Assembly (NCBI GenBank): GCA_020465985.1
Contig: JAANYP010002336.1
Span: 51,866 to 115,865, forward strand
Source of the DNA: Centrapalus pauciflorus
Lineage: Eukaryota > Streptophyta > Magnoliopsida > Asterales > Asteraceae
DNA: 64,000 nt
Direction: 5' to 3'
Below the pieces are notes generated by a model. That model worked only from the letters and a program-made list of their open reading frames with translations. It searched no databases and was not told the origin of the DNA. Position 1 is the stretch's first letter; each line of letters opens with the position of its first letter. Both the position numbers and the translations under genes were made by a program. Below, one piece after another: positions 11,991 through 22,377 of the stretch.

Positions 11991-12004
11991 CTGCTATGAT
12001 ACCA
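11991..12004 (-). other. Primer binding site (initiator tRNA-Met) of the gypsy element
   Basis: The minus strand reads TGGTATCATAGCAG, a near match to the TGGTATCAGAGC site complementary to plant initiator tRNA-Met, six bases after the LTR end (TGTCTCA). This fixes the LTR border and the orientation. Confidence 0.8.
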
Positions 12005-13273
12005 TCTCGATGAGACACCCTTGCCACAATAACAACCATTTACAATACACCCAGGATTAATCACCAAACACAATTACATAATGATCTGAAAGCTTAATTA
12101 AAGTGCGGAAGCATTAAAGTACATAATATAAATAATACAACTGTTTTAAATATCCTACGGTGCTACAAGGTTCCAATACTAAGTCTACATACTCAATACG
12201 TTATTACATCACCCAAACTATATTACAACATTTGGCCAATAGTTCTATTACCGATAGAGTTGTACCAAATCTTCCAAAACTTCACAAACGACTTATCTAG
12301 CAGGTTCCACAGCAGATTTCCCTTTTTTTTCCTGTAAAGATCCAACAACTGAAGGGGTAAGCGAATGCTTAGTGAATACCAATGATTTTACACATTCCAC
12401 AAATCCTTATGATGCCCCCAGGAGTAACACCGGTAACGCATACCGTATACTCCACACGTACACAAAGTACGCAAACCCGAGCTGCAACTCCATCGAGATG
12501 ACGCTCAGCATAAGAAAATCCAACCATCTGAGGCAGACGTAACATCGGGGATGACCTACTGTCTATCCTGACCACAGATTTGTCAACTCTTGGTCATATA
12601 GCACAGTAACATTAGAGTACAGATGCGACCCGCTGGTCCATCGATAGGATGCACAACAAATGAACGGACATGCAACAAGTATGAATGTGCATCAACATAT
12701 AAGCAAGTTATTAGAGTGCCTAACGAAAGTGAAACAACATGCCTCAGCAGGCAAAACAAACATAAAGCAGATGCAGACATGTTAAAATCAAAGGTACTCA
12801 CTGTGGGTGCGTTAGTAAACTTTAAGTTATCTTATTTCTCCTCGGGATTTCAACCGGAACAAAAAGTACCCCACTGTGGGTTAAACAACACCACAAGGGA
12901 CCTGTTACATTTCCATAAGTAAAACATATTATGCACATGTTCGGTAACAATTTCCATCATTATTTAATCAATATTAAAGTGCTACAACAGTCGGAACCGT
13001 CATCCAAAACTCATATTTAAATCCTCTTACTTGATTGTTTTATTATCCCCAATTAACCCTTTAATAATACCATCAATCTATCGTTTAATAATAAGTCGCA
13101 ACAAGTTCTCTCAATTTATTGTATAAATCCTTTGGAATTGTGATTCGAACAATTATTCTTTAACCTTAAGTTTCTGAGATTGCCGAATTGTTCAGGATTT
13201 ATCTTAATATATCCGAACTAAAGAATGTCCGACCGGTTATATTTTATTTTCTCCAATTATACCCGATCCAATA

Positions 13274-13276
<3 letters not shown>

Positions 13277-13370
<94 letters not shown>

Positions 13371-13385
13371 GTGTGTGTGTGTGTG
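13277..13385. repeat. Compound microsatellite (AT)n(AC)n(GT)n
   Basis: About 31 AT units (13277-13338), then about 14 AC units (13339-13367), a short ATAT, then about 8 GT units to 13385. The AC and GT runs are complementary around the ATAT and could form a hairpin. Confidence 0.95.
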
Positions 13386-13745
13386 AGTTTCGGTATATTA
13401 CCGAAACCTCCTTGGTTTTGGTATAAATGAAGTATTAATATTCACACCCACACACATATATAGTTTCGGTAGATAGAGAGGGTCTCGGTAGTTTGTAGTT
13501 TCACTAGCATGGTTTCAGTATGAATCACCAATACCGAAACCTCAAAAGGTTTCGGTACTTATATATAGTTTCGGTACATATAAATAGTTTCAGTACTCTT
13601 GTGAGTTTCCGTATTATGTACCGAAACCTTAAGGTTTCGGTACTAAGGTTTCACTAACATGTGATGGTTTCGGTACATGGGTTTTAGTATAGGTTTCATC
13701 ATACCGAAACCTTTGGGAGTTTCGGTACTACTCTTATATGTTTCA
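13386..13745. repeat. Cluster of GGTTTCGGTAC / GTACCGAAACC repeats
   Basis: About 20 copies of TTTCGGTA or its complement TACCGAAA, many paired into short palindromes. 13618-13643 is a perfect 26-bp palindrome with half-site GTACCGAAACCTT. It lies inside the gypsy LTR, upstream of the U3 part that is shared with the truncated copy. Confidence 0.85.
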
Positions 13746-14562
13746 ATAGGAGTTTCACTAATAAAAGGTTTCACTAATAATAAAGGTTTCACTAATAAAA
13801 GTTTCACCAATAAAAGTTTCACTAATAAAGCTTTCAGTACATATGAATGGGTTTCGGTACATACATCTGGGTCTCGGTACCCATGAAAAACACACAGAAC
13901 ACACACGATTTAATTTCTAAATCATATTTGTAACTTGAATTAGAACCCGAAATTTGATTCATAACTTCTATAACAATAGATTTGCTCAAACACACAAGAA
14001 TTTTTAACATGCATCACCATCTTGAATCCTAAAATCTTTGGTTCGGTTTTCACATAATCCGAACCCAAAACCTTTAAATTCAAAGAGTTTATGTACAAAT
14101 TACCTTAAATCGTTGGTTGAAACATTGATAATCTTTCCTAAAAATTCTTGATTCCAAATTTCGTCTTTTAATCCTCCAGATCTTTGTTTCTCTTCAACAA
14201 GAATCGTGGGTTCTTTAGAGAGAGAGAAAGCAGAGAGTGTGATTGAAATGAAAAATGAACTAAATAAAAGACTTGTAGTCTTTTATTTCCATAATTCTGG
14301 TTATGGCACATCTAACCCCTCAACTTATCTAATTCTCTTAAATAAAGATTTAATCTTTATTTTATCTTCACAAATAATTTAAAATTCATCATACTTAATA
14401 ATAATAATTCAAAACTCTAAAATTTCTTAATTTCTTAACATAGCAACCAACTTTTAAATTTTTCGAATATATTTACTTTAATAATCCAATTAAAGCATAC
14501 AATTTACAAAATTTAAACTAAATATCCACAAATTACAATAATTAAATTGTTGGGATGTTACA

Positions 14563-15474
14563 ACAACTATGCAAGAATTTTTCACTACTCATGAAATCTA
14601 AGTATGAAATGAGCATGATGAGTGAACTAACTTTCGTTTTAGGATTACAGGTTGAACAAACCTCAAAAGACATTTTTATAAATCAAAGAAAGTATACATT
14701 GGACATTTTAAAGAAATTTAAATCTGATCAATGTTCTCCCATCAAAATCCCAATGGCAACCAATGTTATATTGGATGCTGATGCCTGTTGCATGCCTGTT
14801 TCCGTAACAGCTTACAGAGGCATGACTGAGAGCTTGATATATCTAACAGCTAGTAGACCATATATAATGTTTGCTACCTGTTTATGTGCAAGGTCTCAAG
14901 ATGATTCAAAGGAATCACATCTAGCTGCTGTAAAAAGAATCTTTAGATATCTAAAGGGTACACCAGGTTTGGGTCTTTGGTATCCTAAAGACTAAAGTCT
15001 TGATCTAACTGGCTACACAGTTTCTGATTTTGCAGGTTGCAGGCTATACAGAAAGAGCACAACAGGTGGGTGTCAACTCCTTGGTGGAAAGTTGAAAAGT
15101 TGGTGTAGTAAGAAGCAAAACTCTGTGTCCACTTCTACTGCTGAAGCTGAATACATTGTTGCTAGAAGCTGTTGTGGACAGAATCTATGGATGCATCATC
15201 GGCTTTAGGATTATGGTCTGGTATATAAGAAAACTCCCATCCTATGTGATAACATCAGTGCCATAGCAATCTCCAACAACCCTGTTTTCCACTCAAGAAC
15301 CAAGCATATAGAAATCAGACATCACTTCATAAGGGATCACATTCAGAAAGGTAATGCTGAGGTATCTTTTGTTCCCACAGAAGATCAGCTTGCAGATATT
15401 TTTACCAAACCTCTTGATAAAAATAGGTTTAATACCCTTGTATGCAAGCTGAGAATATTAAATAAAAGTGACTA
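14563..15474 (+). pseudogene. pol: Element B pol 3' part (end of RT and RNase H)
   Basis: Starts abruptly after the gypsy LTR with [19 protein letters not shown], the RT segment after the YVDD box, and runs through RNase H ([38 protein letters not shown]) to the natural stop TAA at 15472-15474. It is closely similar to element C (32780-33689). Stops after YPKD (14993-14995) and before DYGLVY (about 15208), plus substitutions such as SDSDF to TVSDF, show decay. Gag, protease, integrase and most of RT of B are not in the window. Confidence 0.85.
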
Positions 15475-16188
15475 AGCGTCATTGATGCTCAAAGGTTACT
15501 TGAGCAAATTTGCTGAAATCTCAAGCAACAGCTTTGACAGAACAGGTTTCACCAGTTTTGTACTTAGCCAATTCTTTGAGATTTGAACAGTTTTGTCAAG
15601 TAGCAGGTTTGGCAAAACAACACTTTTCAAAACTATGTTTTCCTTTAACCTGTTTCGTTGTCTAAACCTGAAACCTGCTCACTCTGTTTTCTGTCATACA
15701 AGGCATGCCTTGTAATCTGTTTAGTTATTTAACAGGTTTCACATTGAAACCCGTCCTTATAGAACTTCACAGGTTTTATTAATAGATTACAGACTGAACA
15801 ACTTTGATGAACTTCTTTCATAGGTTTAGCAACAGCTTTGAACATCCACCTTTAATTAACATTACTTCACATTTAAGTTTTTCAAATTATTTATTTATTT
15901 ATCTTAATTACCTGCGGATAATGTGTGATGCGTGTTTAAGAGAAGAAAAGCGTCAAGTTGGCCTGACACATGTGCTGACGTGGTAACCGTTCTGTTCTGT
16001 TAGTCATCTCATTTCAAATCAACCGCCCTTTTCTCTCTCCCACTATCTCACATTCAAATCCTATAAATACCCACTATCACTATTTCATCTTCTTCTTTTT
16101 TCCTACTGTGACCCTACATATATCCATACCCTAACCACCATCAAAAGGCTTTGTGTCTAAGTTTTGTGCATTTTCATCAACTTCAAAA
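15475..16188 (+). promoter_or_regulatory. Spacer between pol and ORF3 of element B with TATA box and hairpin
   Basis: 714 non-coding bases, alignable with 33690-34364 of element C. The first half is rich in AACAGGTTTCA-type repeats. A perfect 18-bp palindrome (TACAAGGCA/TGCCTTGTA, 15697-15714) is followed near the end by a CT-rich stretch and TATAAATA at 16062-16069, 127 bp before the ORF3 ATG at 16189. The ATG has a good plant context (AAAAATGGC). The layout looks like a core promoter plus leader for ORF3. Confidence 0.5.
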
Positions 16189-16235
16189 ATGGCTTCTCAT
16201 ACTCCCCTTGTCCCTGCATTCTTAGGTGATGATGT
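16189..16235 (+). pseudogene. Element B ORF3, first 15 codons before the CACTA insertion
   Basis: Begins ATGGCTTCTCATACTCC and is cut at 16235 by the CACTA element. The reading resumes at 22378. The counterpart in element C starts at 34365 (MAHRNNPFRP). Confidence 0.75.
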
Positions 16236-16640
16236 CACTACAACAAAATGAACCTAAAGCAACATGGGAAAAGTGTTGTGTTAGGCCTTGAAAGTGTTGC
16301 TATAGGCCTAATGCGACACTTTATGTAGTGCCAGCTTAGCCAACGTCGCCTTAGGTTTAAAGCGACACTTTCACTAGATAATGCTACATTTTTCAAAAGT
16401 GTTGCCATTATTTTATAAATGCAACACTTTTTATATCCTAAAGCAACACTTTTTAATGTGTTGCCATTATTTTATAAATGCAACACTTTTTATACTCTAA
16501 AGAAACACTTATAATTTATTGTTACCAACTTATAGCAACACTTTACTTATCAAATGCAACACTTGTCAAATGTTGTCATTATATAATTGCAACACCATTA
16601 TCAATCTATTGCAACACTTTATTATTGTTTTAAATTTAAT
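16236..16640. repeat. Left terminal and subterminal repeats of the CACTA element
   Basis: After the CACTA tip come about a dozen copies of GCAACACTTT / AAAGTGTTGC in both orientations, spaced 20-40 bp. In known CACTA elements such repeats bind the transposase. Confidence 0.9.
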
Positions 16641-18492
16641 GCAAATACAAATAGTTATTAATTTTAATGCAAATACAAATATTTATTTAACAAAAATAAT
16701 ATCATTTCATAACATATCGATCAAAAAGTATTTCATGTATATAAATGTCTATAACCAAAATAAGGATCATCAAATGTATAAGCAATACAACAAAAAAGTA
16801 AATTACAATCTTGAGAATGCATATCCAATTCCTCTTCTTATAATTTCTCGCCTATCATGCACAACTCTCCTTCTGTCGATCACTTTGCATATGTCAAAAG
16901 AAAGTAACTAACGTGCAACATATGAAAACACGTACAATATATATCATCTCATTAGTATGTTTTCTAAATTATAAATGATAACAAAAACATAATGAAGTAG
17001 TATTACAGTGCAGTAAAAACAGTAAAAATAAACAGTGCAGTAAAAAAAGTTTAAAAATAGCAAAAATAGTTTAAAAACAGCAAAAGAGCAGTTTAAAAAA
17101 ATAGTATTACAGTATACTAAAAACAGTAAAAATAAATTTAAAAAAATAGAATATATTGATATAATACCACAAATCACTCAAATTGATATATCAATACATA
17201 TTATCATTTCTCAAGTCATTTTAGATTACAATCTAGTTCAATAACAAATAAATTAAAATACATATATAAAAAATTTAATAGTAGTCTATAAACTATACAA
17301 GAGTTAAGAAAAAAAAGACTAAACTAGTCATCAGGGCCGGTCTAATCAAAGTAAGCAAGATTCATGTATAATACAAATGATAAATGAATAGCAAAAAAAC
17401 TTACGATTAGATTATGTCTAAATCGAAAACTTTGCAGTACCTTAAAGATATAGGAAGTAGCTCTATAGCTGTACATCTTCTCACCCGGTAATGAACTTTA
17501 ATCCTATCACCTTTGTGTTTTTGAATTTCACAAGATGTTGGCTTGTGCTGCAACAACAATAAAAGGGATGTTCAACCATTCAAATCAGAAACATACCATA
17601 CCAACAAAAAAAATAACAGACCATAAAAAAAAGTAACAGACCATACCAACAATTTGATATCAAGTGAATATCAATAAGATTTGAATCCGGTCCATGATCG
17701 TCCTGTAAATATAGAAGTAAATGACTGAACTTATAACGATTTTGTTGGAGTTTTGGTGCTTCGTCCTTTTTTTGCAGTATGAGAAATGAAAACACTTCAT
17801 AGCCTCCCAAAGATTTATTGCTTCAGCTGCCAAATATCATATTACAATGAAAATTGTTCAAGCTAAGAGTATATATTCATAAGAGATATATATAGATACA
17901 TACATACATTCAATTATTTCGGCTAAGAGTACATACTTCAATTATATCGGGTAATTTTCTTGCTATTGAACATCAGGTTGTGCATAATTATATCATATGA
18001 TAATCAAGAATTTGGCATAATCAATAATCAAGAATTTAAATTCTATACAAAAACTGAAGAACCCATGAATCAACTAATCAGATAACTACGTTAAATAAGT
18101 GAAATAAATCATTGTGAATTAATAAAAGAACTCATATTTTAATCAGGTCTAAAATTCAATCTGATTGCAAAAAGAGCAGGTCCTCTGAAGTGCCTCCAAA
18201 TATTGTTCTTTTGGGATCAAAAAATGGAACCACAAAAGGAGGAATATCTAGATTGTGCAAATAACAACACATAATCAAGAATTTAACTTGGGAAATCATC
18301 AAAGATGTTAACTTGACCCAGAAATGAAAGAACCCAGATTAAATGAACCACAAAATATGTCATGAAAGTGAAAAGAAACGGTCAAAATTGTAGAAAACAG
18401 CATACCTGAATCAGCTCAAAAAGTGATATGTTTGCCGAAGAGCAGCTTTCCCCACAAGTGTCTCTATTAATCTCGGTTCCTTATCCCTCCTC

Positions 18493-18542
<50 letters not shown>

Positions 18543-19730
18543 TCTTTTTTCTTTTTCCTTTTCTTTGATGAGATATCTTTCCTTTTTCCCTCCAGTTTCC
18601 CATTCTTTTCTTTTTTATCTTTCTTGAGTTCTTCTATGCACATAGCTTAGCCAGCCAAGGGTTAGCTTTGTGTCATTGTCCAAGAAACCAATGGCATATC
18701 ATCCCTTTCTCTCTCTGGAATACCATTTTTCTCTCTCTAGAATTGCATTCCTTCTCTCTCTAAAGATTGAAACTAAAGAAAGCTGAAAAGGGGTTTTGCT
18801 AAAAAGTGATTATTTTCAGTCTCTTTAATCCTCTATTTTCTTCTTCTTCTTCTTGAGTTGGTTTGATGTGTGTATCCTCAGAGCTTGAGTAGTCCAAATC
18901 AAGAACATTAATTGGTGTTTTCCAGCTCAGCATTGATTCATAACCATCCATCATAAGTTCTTGAACCACATTGTAACACTTTGAAAATTCTTCTTGCCAA
19001 AGATAAAAGAAAAAATCAAGTGAAAAAGTTAAGAAAAAGATTCATCAATTATTGATTAGTAACAATTGACTTTCACACTTTGACTATCTTTTGGTGTCAA
19101 TATTATGTGAAAATTTCCCTCATTAACATATGAAGATCTTGAAACTGACTTCTTGAATAATGGGTTTTGTTCAAACTAGTTACCTCATTTCTTATCAACA
19201 AAATTCAATCTTGATGATAAAAGGTGTTGACTTTAACCATTTTTTGAAATGGGGAGTGTTTAATTTACCTCATTTACATTTGAACAGCTCGTAATTGAGT
19301 TCTTGAAGTATGGAAATTGTAATGGGTAGAGTTCATGTGAAGAAAATAGAAGAGTTGAAGCCGCAATGATTGATGGCTTGAATTTCAAAAGCTTTGATTC
19401 TGCATTCGTAAATGATTTAAAAAAAATAAAGTTAATCCAATAAGTGTTGCTGCTGTCATATTTGTTTCTGGCCCTTTATAGTGTATTTTTTAAAACAATT
19501 GTCAATGTGTTGCATTTTTTATGGTCTCGGCTTTATAGCTTATTTGCTCTGGTCACTAGCCTTTAGTCTCGTTCATCTATTTCTATTAGTCATCACATAC
19601 CCTTTAATTCATCACATATTTTAGTTATTAAGTCATCGTAGGCCTTATAAACAAGGCCAAAGGGTAAGGCAATCAAGACAAGAACGTACGGAGTCAAGCT
19701 ACGGACCAAGGTAACATGCCATTGTTTTTA
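16641..19730. other. CACTA interior, left part: no recognisable gene
   Basis: AT-rich non-coding DNA. It contains an AAAAACAGTA-type simple repeat (17010-17140), a (CT)n microsatellite at about 18495-18540, and a first copy of a 113-bp direct repeat at 19610-19722. Open frames are short and show no known domain. Confidence 0.6.
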
Positions 19731-20036
19731 GGGTTTATTATGAAAAAAACCAACATGTTTTCACGTTTTTTGCGTTTTCGTCCTTACATGTTATTTTTTT
19801 CCATAAAAAACCTCAAGTTATTCTTTTCTTTTTAGTTTAGTGAAATTTGGACATTAGACCCTGGTTATAATTTGTGAACTGGGTTTTAAAAAACTGAAAA
19901 ACCAGGTTCTAATGTCAAATTTTCACTAAACCAAAAAGAAAAGTATAACTTGAGGACTTTTATGGAAAAAAATAACACGGAGGGACGAAAACGCAAAAAA
20001 CATGAAAACATGTTGGTTTTTTTTCATAATAAACCC
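19731..20036. mobile_element. Mutator-like foldback MITE nested in the CACTA element
   Basis: 306 bp made of two inverted arms of about 136 bp (19731-19866 and 19900-20036) around a 33-bp loop. The ends read GGGTTTATTATG. A perfect 9-bp target duplication TTGTTTTTA lies at 19722-19730 and 20037-20045; 9 bp is the hallmark of Mutator-type elements. It has no coding capacity. Confidence 0.92.
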
Positions 20037-20045
20037 TTGTTTTTA

Positions 20046-20660
20046 TATATATCTTTGAGCTTTCTTTTGCTGCTGTTACAGCCCAACTTTGGGGCTTTAT
20101 TGCAGCCATAATATGAGTTAAAAACATATTATTAGAGGGTTTAAAGGTTAGGGCCAAAGACCACTGAATTAAATCCAAAAGCCTACGAATTTAGGCCACG
20201 GTTAAGGACCAAACCGTTGCGGTTCAACCTTTTCTGTTGGGCGCTGTTATAGTCAGGTTTAGACTGCTTATAACAGCCCCAATATTCCTTGTTAATGTGC
20301 TATTAAAGGCCTGAAGTTTGTGGCCAAAGGCTAAAAGAAATGGCAGAAGATTCGAGAGATTTTTCGGTCTAAAAGCCAAGCCATAAACGTGTGTGTTCTG
20401 GGACTGTTTCTGGCCCTTTTTGCTGCTGTGATTGCAGCTATTATAGCCCAAAATATGGGTTCCATAGCAGCCTTATCACACGATTATAAGGCATCAATAA
20501 AGGGACCAATTGCATCGGCCAAAGGCCGAATGAATCAAGCTGCGAAATGAGGCCTTTGGCCAAAGGCCAAGCCATTCTTAAACGTGTTACGGGACTGTTT
20601 TGGGGCTGTTGTCTGAGCCTTTATGGCTGCTGTCTGTCCCTTGAATTTACAGCACCAATA
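20046..20660. repeat. Degenerate tandem repeat with a period of about 180-200 bp
   Basis: Three to four diverged units, each with a GGGACTGTTT...GGCTGTT segment, a GCTGCTG...CAGC stretch, a GGCCAAAGGC palindromic stretch and the tail GCCAAGCCAT...AAACGTGT (20375 and 20576). It lies between the two copies of the 113-bp direct repeat. Confidence 0.6.
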
Positions 20661-20824
20661 CCCTTAAGCTTGCCAACCAAGCCATGCTACATATTCAAGG
20701 TTTAATGAGCAATATTGAGGTCGATTATAGACTAAAAATGGAGGCTGAAATGGGGGGTTGCAGCACCGAGAACACTCGCAGAGATTGTGAGTTTCGGTTC
20801 TGCACAGCAACCCTCCCACCCATT

Positions 20825-20937
20825 CATCGCATATTTTAGTTATTAAGTCATCGTACGCCTTATAAACAAGGCCAAAAGGTAAGGCAATCAAGACAAGAAC
20901 GTATGGAGTCAAGCTACGGACCAAGGCAACATGCCAT
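20825..20937. repeat. Second copy of a 113-bp direct repeat in the CACTA element
   Basis: Matches 19610-19722 nearly base for base (CATCACATATTTTAGTTATT versus CATCGCATATTTTAGTTATT, through to CAACATGCCAT). The two copies flank the MITE and the tandem repeat, suggesting an internal segmental duplication before the MITE came in. Confidence 0.85.
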
Positions 20938-22059
20938 CTAGACAAAAACCTAGCATATATCTGATCCTGATAATATATGACGTACCATATCCACAATCTA
21001 GATTATCCAAAAGCCAAGTTCCAGCAATCACTTAAAGGTGCTTCACCAAACATGTTTGACTATTAGTCAAGTGTTGAAGTATACCCTTCAACATTGATGA
21101 ATGAGTTAAAAATTTTGAGAACTAACAATGGTTTGCAGCAGACTAGCAGAACCAGATTGAAAAATAATTGATTTTGAGTTGAATATAATAGGTTAGCAAA
21201 TATGCGTACCGTCAATGCTATGGAGTTACAAACAGAGGCGTTGCAAATGAGCAGAGAGAACGGGGAAGACAGCAGGTCGATGGGGAAGAAACTGCCGTCG
21301 CCGAGAGCAGAGAGAACAGGAAATAAAGGCAGTCGGTGGTGGAGTTAGAGCGGTGGTCGGTGGTGGAATTAGAGCGGCGGTCGGCGGTGGAGATAAACGG
21401 TGGTGACTGGTGAGTGGTGCCGCTGGTCGCAGATGGGGCGGCGATGGCTACTGGCGAGAGGAGAGAGAGGGGTTGGCGACAGGCGGCTAGAGGAGAGGAG
21501 AGGAGAGCGGTAGGCGTCGGGCGGCGAGAGGAGAGTAGATCGACGGGGGCAGACGGTGAGGCAAGGCGGCGCTAGGGTTTTTACATTGAGAGGATGAGAT
21601 CGAGAGACATAGAGCCTCCAACGTTAACGTGAATGTGTAATGTGTGTGTGTAATTTTTGTGATATATAAATTGAATGTATATCATTAATATAAATGAAAT
21701 TATTTATTTTTTTAATTTAAAACTAAAATTCGTTTTTCGGTTTTGTTTGGTCTGAAAAAGAAAAAACTGATCTTCAAACCGAAAACCATATTAAGAAATT
21801 CGGTTTGGGACCAAACCAAACTGAAAACCGTTTTCTAAATTTGGTTTGGGTTTATTCGAATTCGATGCGGTTTAGTTTTCGGTTTCTTCGAGTCCAAACC
21901 AAATACTGCACACCCCTACTATCAAATCTTGTATTTTATTAATCTTAACAAATTAGAAATTAAACTTTTGTGTGTATTTTTTTAGTTAAAATTACAAAAC
22001 AACAAAAAAATAGTATAGTCAGCACTTAAAAACATGTCATATTTTTTTATCATTATAAA
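20938..22059. other. CACTA interior, right part: GC-rich patch and repeat-like DNA
   Basis: 21235-21605 is a GC-rich stretch of GGTGGT/GGCGGT and GAGAGGAG repeats ending in CTAGGGTTTTTAC, unlike the AT-rich surroundings. It may be a captured host 5' region, but no coding exon is supported. 21730-21925 is rich in CGGTTT / AAACCG words and ends near GCACACCCCTA, a pattern I associate with non-autonomous hAT-like repeats. Confidence 0.4.
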
Positions 22060-22377
22060 CGCAACATTTATAAAAAATGTTATATGTTTTTAAAAATGTG
22101 TTACAATCTTTCATTAGAAATGCAACACTCTAAAAATGTGTTGCATTTTTTATTGAAATATGCAACACTTTAAACAAATGTTGCAATTTTTAGTAAAAAT
22201 TGCAACACTTTAGAAAAGTGTTGCATTTTTTTAGTAAAAATGGCAACACTTTAAAAAAAAGTGTTGCATTAAATCATTGTATGCAACACTTATTGTCAAT
22301 GTGTTGCTTTAGAGCGAACTTAAATAAAAAAGCAACAATTTTTAAAAGTGTTGCATTAGCTTCGATTTGTAGTAGTG
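22060..22377. repeat. Right subterminal and terminal repeats of the CACTA element
   Basis: About ten copies of GCAACACTTT / AAAGTGTTGC in both orientations, then the terminal TTCGATTTGTAGTAGTG. These are inverted counterparts of the left end. Confidence 0.9.

Larger units (their letters stand above)
7211..14562 (-). mobile_element. Ty3/gypsy (chromovirus-like) retrotransposon, minus strand
   Basis: A decayed gypsy element. The 5' LTR is 12011-14562, the primer site 11991-12004, gag about 11333-11790, CCHC 11035-11076, protease motif 10071-10097, RT from 9692 down, integrase C-terminal part 8420-8800, and the 3' LTR only as its first 811 bp (7211-8021). The order protease-RT-integrase identifies gypsy. 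The RT start (PPERQVKFIVDLIPGT ... LLDKGFVR) fits the Del/Tekay chromovirus group best; no clear chromodomain is left. The element interrupts the RT of element B on its right. On its left it abuts element A with the rest of its 3' LTR missing, so no target-site duplication can be checked. Confidence 0.85.
12011..14562 (-). repeat. Full-length 5' LTR of the gypsy element
   Basis: The minus strand starts TGTAACATCCCA at 14562 and ends at 12011 with TGTCTCA before the primer site. Length is about 2.55 kb. The U3 side matches 7211-8021. It holds a long microsatellite (13277-13385) and a cluster of GGTTTCGGTAC inverted repeats (13386-13745). The rest (12011-13270) shows no gene. Confidence 0.85.
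16236..22377. mobile_element. Non-autonomous CACTA (En/Spm) DNA transposon
   Basis: 6142 bp bounded by CACTACAACAAAATGAACC on the left and, as complement of the right end, CACTACTACAAATCGAAGC. The 3-bp target duplication TGT is present on both sides (16233-16235 and 22378-22380). Both ends carry arrays of GCAACACTTT subterminal repeats, typical for CACTA elements. No transposase (TNPA/TNPD) or other ORF over 110 codons is seen, so it would need an outside transposase. It splits ORF3 of element B. The interior is a patchwork, listed separately. Confidence 0.93.

Noticed and set aside
13188..13430. Open frame encoding Tyr-Ile and Thr-His repeats
   Set aside because: Produced only by the AT/AC/GT microsatellite.
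16519..16911. 130-codon open frame in the CACTA end
   Set aside because: It runs through subterminal repeats, is Asn/Ile-rich from AT-rich DNA and shows no domain.
20664..20996. 110-codon minus-strand frame in the CACTA
   Set aside because: It crosses a direct repeat and has no recognisable motif or homologous partner in the window.
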